Positions 58,742-64,000 of a stretch of 64,000 nt of DNA are shown in pieces. Made by a program: the position numbers and the translations under genes. The notes beneath the pieces are model-generated. The model was given only the letters and a program-made list of their open reading frames with translations. It had not been told where the DNA came from and searched no databases. The DNA comes from Litoditis marina (lineage: Eukaryota > Nematoda > Chromadorea > Rhabditida > Rhabditidae), in contig OZ038440.1 of assembly GCA_964036275.1 (NCBI GenBank), positions 2,914,001 through 2,978,000 on the forward strand, in the 5' to 3' direction. How positions within the stretch are numbered: the first letter of the stretch is position 1; each line of letters starts with the position of its first letter.

Positions 58742-60902
58742 CTAGACAACTTTGACGACACTCCCCTTCTCCCAGGTGAAGCCATATATGAAACCCTGCT
58801 CCAGTGCCAAAACCGGGAAATGGTGATAACCGCGGTCCGATGGGGCCACCTTCCTGTCCGCGAGGACTATTCGAGTTCGAGGACGATCCTGAACCACAAA
58901 CAATATAACAACTGCCTCGAGTGGCAGGTGGGACTCGAACCAGAGCTCAAAAGTTGCACCAGCCCCTGCGCTAACCATCCCATTTCTAAGCTTAAATTGA
59001 CCACAAAATGATGAAACATGGTGTAATTCGATGAATTCTTGGGTTACGGTACGATGCAGTGATTTCGGGCCATGTTCCACCTCTACTGGTCAAAGAAGAC
59101 CATTTGCGACGAAAGAATGAAAGGATTTTCTCTGATTACCACATTTGGTTTCTGATTTTTCACGTTTTATAAAACATCGAGTGACCAAAAGTGATGTCTA
59201 ATCATCATATCACGTTGTCTCTGTCACGCGATTTTGTTTTATAGTATGATTTGAAAGTTATAAAATAGTGAACTATTTTGCATCGTATGAATAAATTTCA
59301 GAGCTAACACTCACAATAATCACGGGGTCTTCTGGTTCCTCGGTGCATTGTGTAACGTCAGTCTCACTCGCATTCTTGAACAAATAAATTAATAAAACGT
59401 TCCATTTGACCACATAACATTCTTTTAACATTACCACTTATTAAGTTTTCAGTCTGATCGAATTTCACCACATTTCGGGAAAAAATGCAAGATATGTTAG
59501 TATCATTGTTTGGAAAAGATGCAAATAATGTGAGGATTTAGAAAAATACCAAGTTGTGATTCGTAAGTTGAATCGCACGCAGAACAACGTATTTAAAACC
59601 GAACCATTACTTACCGACTGGGTGTTTTCGGCTGCATGTGACAGATTGCACGTACATCCTTTCTCGAATCTATTCTGGAAAGAACATCTTATAAAGCAAC
59701 AAACCGGCTGAACATATACAATAATAAGCAAAATTTTACTACCTATTCTCGAGAATAACTGTTAGTTTACGATACCCCTTTGCCAATTCGCCGCGAAAGT
59801 TTCACCTATCCCTATCAGAACCATCTCCAACAACTAATCAATCGTTGAGCTTTAGAATTATACAATTGAACTTTTCTAATCGAAACTTTTCAAATTAACT
59901 TAGTTCTCACTTATAGACATAAAAACCAACGGTTAACTCACCAAATCTTACAATAACATAAAAATCTTATAATCATATAATAACATAAAAATCTTTGGAA
60001 AGCGATAAAGGAACACCATATTGCAACAATATGACGTGAATGAATAAATTTTGAAATCTTGAAACTCACACATATTCCATTCAGTTCGCTGATCTTCCTA
60101 TTTGCCTCTTCCAACTTTCTGAAAGACGGAAATTCTAACTGATATTGTCAACATCAACACTGATAGACATGAAAAATTTTTCTTAATGAAAACGAGCAGA
60201 AGCTTAACAAACTGGAACTTGGCAGGAACTGAACTTCAAAAACTCAGATTTCAGTTTCTGTTATTTCAAGCCTTAGAAATTTTCGTTATAATACCAAATA
60301 CCTACTATTTTGGTTACATTACTACAAGCGGACAAAAAAGAAACGTCGTACTTACTTATTTAATCCATCAATCTCGGAGGAAAGGGTCAACTTGTCAGTT
60401 TCGACCTGAAAGACGACGTAAAAATGCTGACAGCTAGTGGTATCAAAGTGACACTTTTCATAATTGGAACCAGCTACTACACCAAAGGAGACACCAAGTA
60501 TCATTATTATCCATAAAATTGTCTATAAAACAGTATTTGAAACTGAACCAATCTTAAGATGTAGTTTAATTCCATATACACATCACAACTTCTCAATTTT
60601 AACGACACGCTTTGCTTCCATTTGCTAAGATACACCAGAAAATCATATTTCTCTTTTTTGGCTAGTACTCCTGGAGTAACTTTCATGTTTTTTTGAACTA
60701 GAAAACTAAAGTATCCAATCGTATTATCATGACTACAAACTACAAAAACTTATTATACGCTCTTTAAATGCACCTTTTCGACCATGTCCAGCAGTCTATC
60801 TTCCAAATCCTCATTTCTCGTCTTCTGTTGCCTGAACTGTTCTTCTAGTAGACTGTACTTGGTTTTCCAATACGTTATATTGCTATCGCTGTCATTACTC
60901 AT
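58742..60902 (-). CDS. unrecognised 164-residue coiled-coil protein, 6 exons
   Basis: Exons (minus): 60902-60774, 60405-60356, 60118-60070, 59674-59615, 59374-59315 and 58888-58742, totalling 495 nt; every phase fits. Residues 8-72 are a continuous heptad-like helix (YWKTKYSLLEEQFRQQ, LEDRLLDMVEKVETDK, KKLEEANRKISELNGI). Next comes a short Cys-containing stretch (EKGCTCNLSH), an acidic linker (TEEPEDPVII), and a C-terminal segment RTRIVLADRKV with HHFPVLALEQGFIYGFTWEK, which looks like a small beta-rich motif. No signal peptide or membrane segment. Family not recognised; dimerisation through the coiled coil is the only role I would infer. The ATG is 7 nt after a TTGCAG acceptor. The 40-bp satellite starts 80 bp upstream of that ATG. 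Confidence 0.8.
58912..58982 (-). pseudogene. tRNA-derived segment in intron
   Basis: The minus strand reads GGATGGTTAGCGCAGGGGCT (A-box-like) and GGTTCGAGTCCCACC (B-box-like) with tRNA-like spacing, but stems do not pair fully. It lies within 25 bp of the acceptor of the last exon of the coiled-coil gene. Confidence 0.5.
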
Positions 60903-60909
60903 TGACAAC

Positions 60910-60919
60910 CTGCAACAGA
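60910..60919 (-). promoter_or_regulatory. putative trans-splice acceptor of the 164-residue gene
   Basis: TTTCTGTTGCAG on the minus strand, then GTTGTCA and the ATG. No in-phase upstream exon was found, because the satellite lies directly behind it. Confidence 0.5.
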
Positions 60920-60982
60920 AAGAAGCATATTCAGCCGGTTCAGTCTAATGTGTTCATACGTGAAATTTCCTTAGTATGAGAC

Positions 60983-62331
60983 GTTCCTATGTAGACCCCT
61001 ACAGTAGGACATAGTCTGATTCGTTCCTATGTAGACCTACAGTAGGACATAGTCTGATTCGTTCCTATGTAGACCCCTACAGTAGGACATAGTCTGATTC
61101 GTTCCTATGTAGACCCCTACAGTAGGACATAGTCTGATTCGTTCCTATGTAGACCCCTACAGTAGGACATAGTCTGATTCGTTCCTATGTAGACCCCTAC
61201 AGTAGGACATAGTCTGATTCGTTCCTATGTAGACCCCTACAGTAGGACATAGTCTGATTCGTTCCTATGTAGACACCTACAGTAGGACATAGTCTGATTC
61301 GTTCCTATGTAGACCCCTACAGTAGGACATAGTCTGATTCGTTCCTATGTAGACCCCTACAGTAGGACATAGTCTGATTCGTTCCTATGTAGACCCCTAC
61401 AGTAGGACATAGGCTGATTCGTTCCTATGTAGACCCCTACAGTAGGACATAGTCTGATTCGTTCCTATGTAGACCCCTACAGTAGGACATAGTCTGATTC
61501 GTTCTTATGTAGACCCCTACAGTAGGACATAGTCTGATTCGTTCCTATGTAGACCCCTACAGTAGGACATAGTCTGATTCGTTCCTATGTAGACCCCTAC
61601 AGTAGGACAGTCTGATTCGTTCCTATGTAGACCCCTACAGTAGGACATAGTCTGATTCGTTCCTATGTAGACCCCTACAGTAGGACATAGTCTGATTCGT
61701 TCCTATGTAGACCCCTACAGTAGGACATAGTCTGATTCGTTCCTATGTAGACCCCTACAGTAGGACATAGTCTGATTCGTTCCTATGTAGACCCCTACAG
61801 TAGGACATAGTCTGATTCGTTCCTATGTAGACCCCTACAGTAGGACATAGTCTGATTCGTTCCTATGTAGACCCCTACAGTAGGACATAGTCTGATTCGT
61901 TCCTATGTAGACCCCTACAGTAGGACATAGTCTGATTCGTTCCTATGTAGACCCCTACAGTAGGACATAGTCTGATTCGTTCCTATGTAGACACCTACAG
62001 TAGGACATAGTCTGATTCGTTCCTATGTAGACACCTACAGTAGGACATAGTCTGATTCGTTCCTATGTAGACACCTACAGTAGGACATAGTCTGATTCGT
62101 TCCTATGTAGACCCCTACAGTAGGACATAGTCTGATTCGTTCCTATGTAGACCCCTACAGTAGGACATAGTCTGATTCGTTCCTATGTAGACCCCTACAG
62201 TAGCACATAGTCTGATTCGTTCCTATGTAGACCCCTACAGTAGGACATAGTCTGATTCGTTCCTATGTAGACCCCTACAGTAGGATATAGTCTGATTCGT
62301 TCCTATGTAGACCCCTACAGTAGGATATAGG
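60983..62331 (+). repeat. 40-bp satellite, ~34 copies
   Basis: The unit is GTTCCTATGTAGACCCCTAC plus AGTAGGACATAGTCTGATTC. Copies are nearly identical. Rare variants are GACACC for GACCCC (at least four copies, three consecutive near 61990-62080), one CC deletion (61040), one ATA deletion (61609) and single substitutions. Within each unit CCTATGT and ACATAG, and CCTA and TAGG, can pair, so a hairpin is possible. The unit is not a multiple of three and contains stops. It lies just upstream of the 164-residue gene and downstream of alpha-SNAP. Confidence 0.98.
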
Positions 62332-63146
62332 TTTTTACGTAGATCATATTACAAACTCCCAGACAATGTTTTTGGTTGCAAGATGTCAAAATGTTACATC
62401 ATTATATTTTTCACATGTTGAAAAACAGAACGGAAGTTACAAACTCATACTGTAAGGCTTCACGTAAAAACGACGAGGACTATAGCGGAATTTGAATCAA
62501 AATAACTGGTAGGTGAGATGAGTTTAGAGGGATTAAATAGTATCGTCGTAATAAATAGTAAAATAATAAATAGACATCGGCATGCACGATTTCCATTCCA
62601 AACAAAGATTCATCCGTGAAAACGTTTATTTTTTTACTATGGAATAATTATTCTATATCACACAAAAGCATTATCAAACACCAAATCATAACCACAGAAA
62701 TCTGACTTTCATTCTATACATATATGTCGCTAAATTATACATATCTACTCTGCATGAAGTGAATTACCGGAAAATAAATATACAGGAATGATAAATAAAA
62801 GCCACTTTGAAAAATAAATAAGGATAAGGAAAGAAAACGGGAAACTGCTGGCAACAGTTCGACTTGATTGTGAAACTATTCAGAGATGTGCGAGAGGTGG
62901 CAAAGCACAACACTTGAAGCCTAAACGCGGTAGTACAGAACATTTACATTAAATCTCGAATGAGCACATAACCAACGATAGTCTTGATAAAGAATACCAG
63001 GCATATAGTAAACTAGCAGAAAATGGAAACGTCACGCAAAACGTGAAGTAACGCATTTTGCGCGAGCACGATTTTTACAAGTTGTATACTAGATACTCGG
63101 TACACTTTACTAGTTGTAAAACTTGTCGATGGTCGTTGGGATGAAA
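62332..63146. other. 3' flank of the alpha-SNAP gene
   Basis: A+T-rich sequence with no exons. A minus-strand AATAAA near 62626 could be the polyadenylation signal, giving a 3'UTR of about 520 nt. Confidence 0.45.
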
Positions 63147-63732
63147 TTACTTCAAATCGTCTTCATCTTCCTTTTCGAGGCTGCGTTTCACTTTGACCAG
63201 CAGACCAGTGTGCCAGGTATCGAGTCGACTGATTTTGTCGAACGACTTCACTGTCTCCGTGAACTTCTCCTCACTGCTCTCATCCAGACACACCAGAATT
63301 TCCTATAACAACATATGGTATATGATTAGGTTAATGTGCTCAGTAAGACATACATAAAATAAAAGTAAGTAAGTAATACATAAAATAACCTAACATATGT
63401 TATAGTTATATACTATACATGTTATATCTATCAACTTATACTATCTGTACCGGAAACGTTTTCTATAGCAGAAGTAAGACGTCGTGAAGATCGATGCTCG
63501 ACTTGAGGTTGACATTCAATTTAGCGCAAACCATGGATAAGATTTAAACGTATACGATAAAAACTGTGAAGAGTGCTGTCTCTCCATTTCAGTTGATATA
63601 CGTGAGTACAACTAACTGATAACCAACTAGCGAAGAAACAAAATGACCCACCTTGACGAACTTGGCCTCTCGGGAGTCGGTGAAAGATGGGGATAGATCT
63701 TCATAGCGTTTCAGCGCACGTTCAGTGTCGAG
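63147..63732 (-). CDS. NAPA: alpha-SNAP (NSF attachment protein), C-terminal exons, partial
   Basis: Two exons (minus) are present: 63732-63652 and 63302-63147, ending in TAA. They encode the last 78 residues. RYEDLSPSFTDSREAKFVK and SFDKISRLDTWHTGLLVKVK, with the acidic terminus EDEDDLK, match the conserved end of alpha-SNAP, where human reads [20 protein letters not shown] and ends EEDLR. Alpha-SNAP binds SNARE bundles and recruits and stimulates the NSF ATPase to disassemble them after membrane fusion; the C-terminal Leu is important for stimulating NSF, and here it is present as DLK. The N-terminal TPR-like helices lie beyond the window. The intron between the two exons is phase 0. Confidence 0.92.
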
Positions 63733-63794
63733 CTGGAATCGTTGTATATTATGAGTTATTGATTTGCCTAGTTTTGAAGAGAAAATTTGTCAAT

Positions 63795-63845
63795 GTTTGA
63801 TGCGAAATCCATAATTTTCACGTATTTAAATCTAAAAACGCGTTC
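63795..63845 (-). repeat. dispersed repeat with ACGTGAAA core, inverted copy
   Basis: Read on the minus strand it has CGTTTTTAGATTTAAATACG then TGAAAATTATGGATTTCGCA, matching the copies at 3381, 7229 and 7602. It lies in the alpha-SNAP intron upstream of exon 63732. Confidence 0.6.
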
Positions 63846-64000
63846 TTTGGTAACGAATAGTAAACTTTACTGGTGTATGTCGACTTTCCCTAGCAACGTG
63901 CCATCGAACATAGTGTGTGAGTGATATGAAAACACAAATAAGCTGAATATATTGACAACATTTCAACTAAACTGTAAACAAAGTATATAAAACAAATGAA

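Noticed and set aside
60983..62331. CRISPR-like array
   Set aside because: Units are contiguous and identical with no variable spacers; this is a satellite.

Overview
This is a eukaryotic (metazoan) genomic window of about 38-40% G+C with intron-rich genes. I reconstructed the genes by joining exons across GT..AG introns with matching phases. Most introns end in a short TTTTCAG-like acceptor. Five gene models have an acceptor 0-11 nt upstream of the predicted ATG, as expected where mRNAs receive a trans-spliced leader. Together with a polyadenylation-type, intron-containing linker histone and a Ly6/quiver-like secreted protein, this favours a nematode; other trans-splicing invertebrates (flatworms, rotifers, tunicates) are not excluded. 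Introns (about 50 bp to more than 1 kb) are long for a Caenorhabditis-like genome.

Layout. 1-6.7 kb: no convincing gene; GA-rich tracts and old repeats. 6.7-14.0 kb (minus): complete 18-exon USP39-like gene, a tri-snRNP splicing factor with a dead ubiquitin-protease fold. 15.3-20.5 kb (minus): complete 9-exon secreted SGNH-hydrolase-like gene. 20.5-23.5 kb: gene-poor. 23.6-27.9 kb (minus): complete 11-exon gene for an unrecognised 345-residue protein. 30.1-33.7 kb (plus): complete 8-exon gene for an unrecognised charged coiled-coil protein of 393 residues. 34.4-35.5 kb (minus): 3' part of a probable gene. 36.8-39.9 kb (minus): linker histone H1 in five exons. 41.6-43.7 kb (minus): 168-residue, ten-cysteine Ly6/quiver-like protein with signal peptide and hydrophobic tail. 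44.9 kb (plus): possible small secreted peptide. 47.1-49.2 kb (minus): last three exons of an unrecognised gene. 49.2-58.7 kb: a repeat-rich, gene-poor stretch. 58.7-60.9 kb (minus): 164-residue coiled-coil protein. 61.0-62.3 kb: 40-bp satellite, about 34 copies. 63.1-64.0 kb (minus): C-terminal exons of alpha-SNAP, running off the window.

The genes are unrelated housekeeping or membrane/secreted functions rather than a cluster. USP39, the SGNH gene and the 345-residue gene are tandem on the minus strand but more than 1 kb apart, so I do not call an operon.

The most unusual content is the repeat landscape. A roughly 70-bp inverted-repeat family with GTAGTTTGATC/GATCAAACTAC ends is scattered across the window. 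A GTTAACC-rich MITE has 9-10 bp target duplications, one copy nested inside the former family. There is a foldback family ending TGTCACGGCC (one copy has a perfect 51-bp stem), a CTTTAAAG-ended MITE present in two gene introns, an array of CGTGCAGACAGTTACAC motifs in both orientations, several other palindromic elements, tRNA-derived fragments, and CT/GA tracts abutting splice sites.
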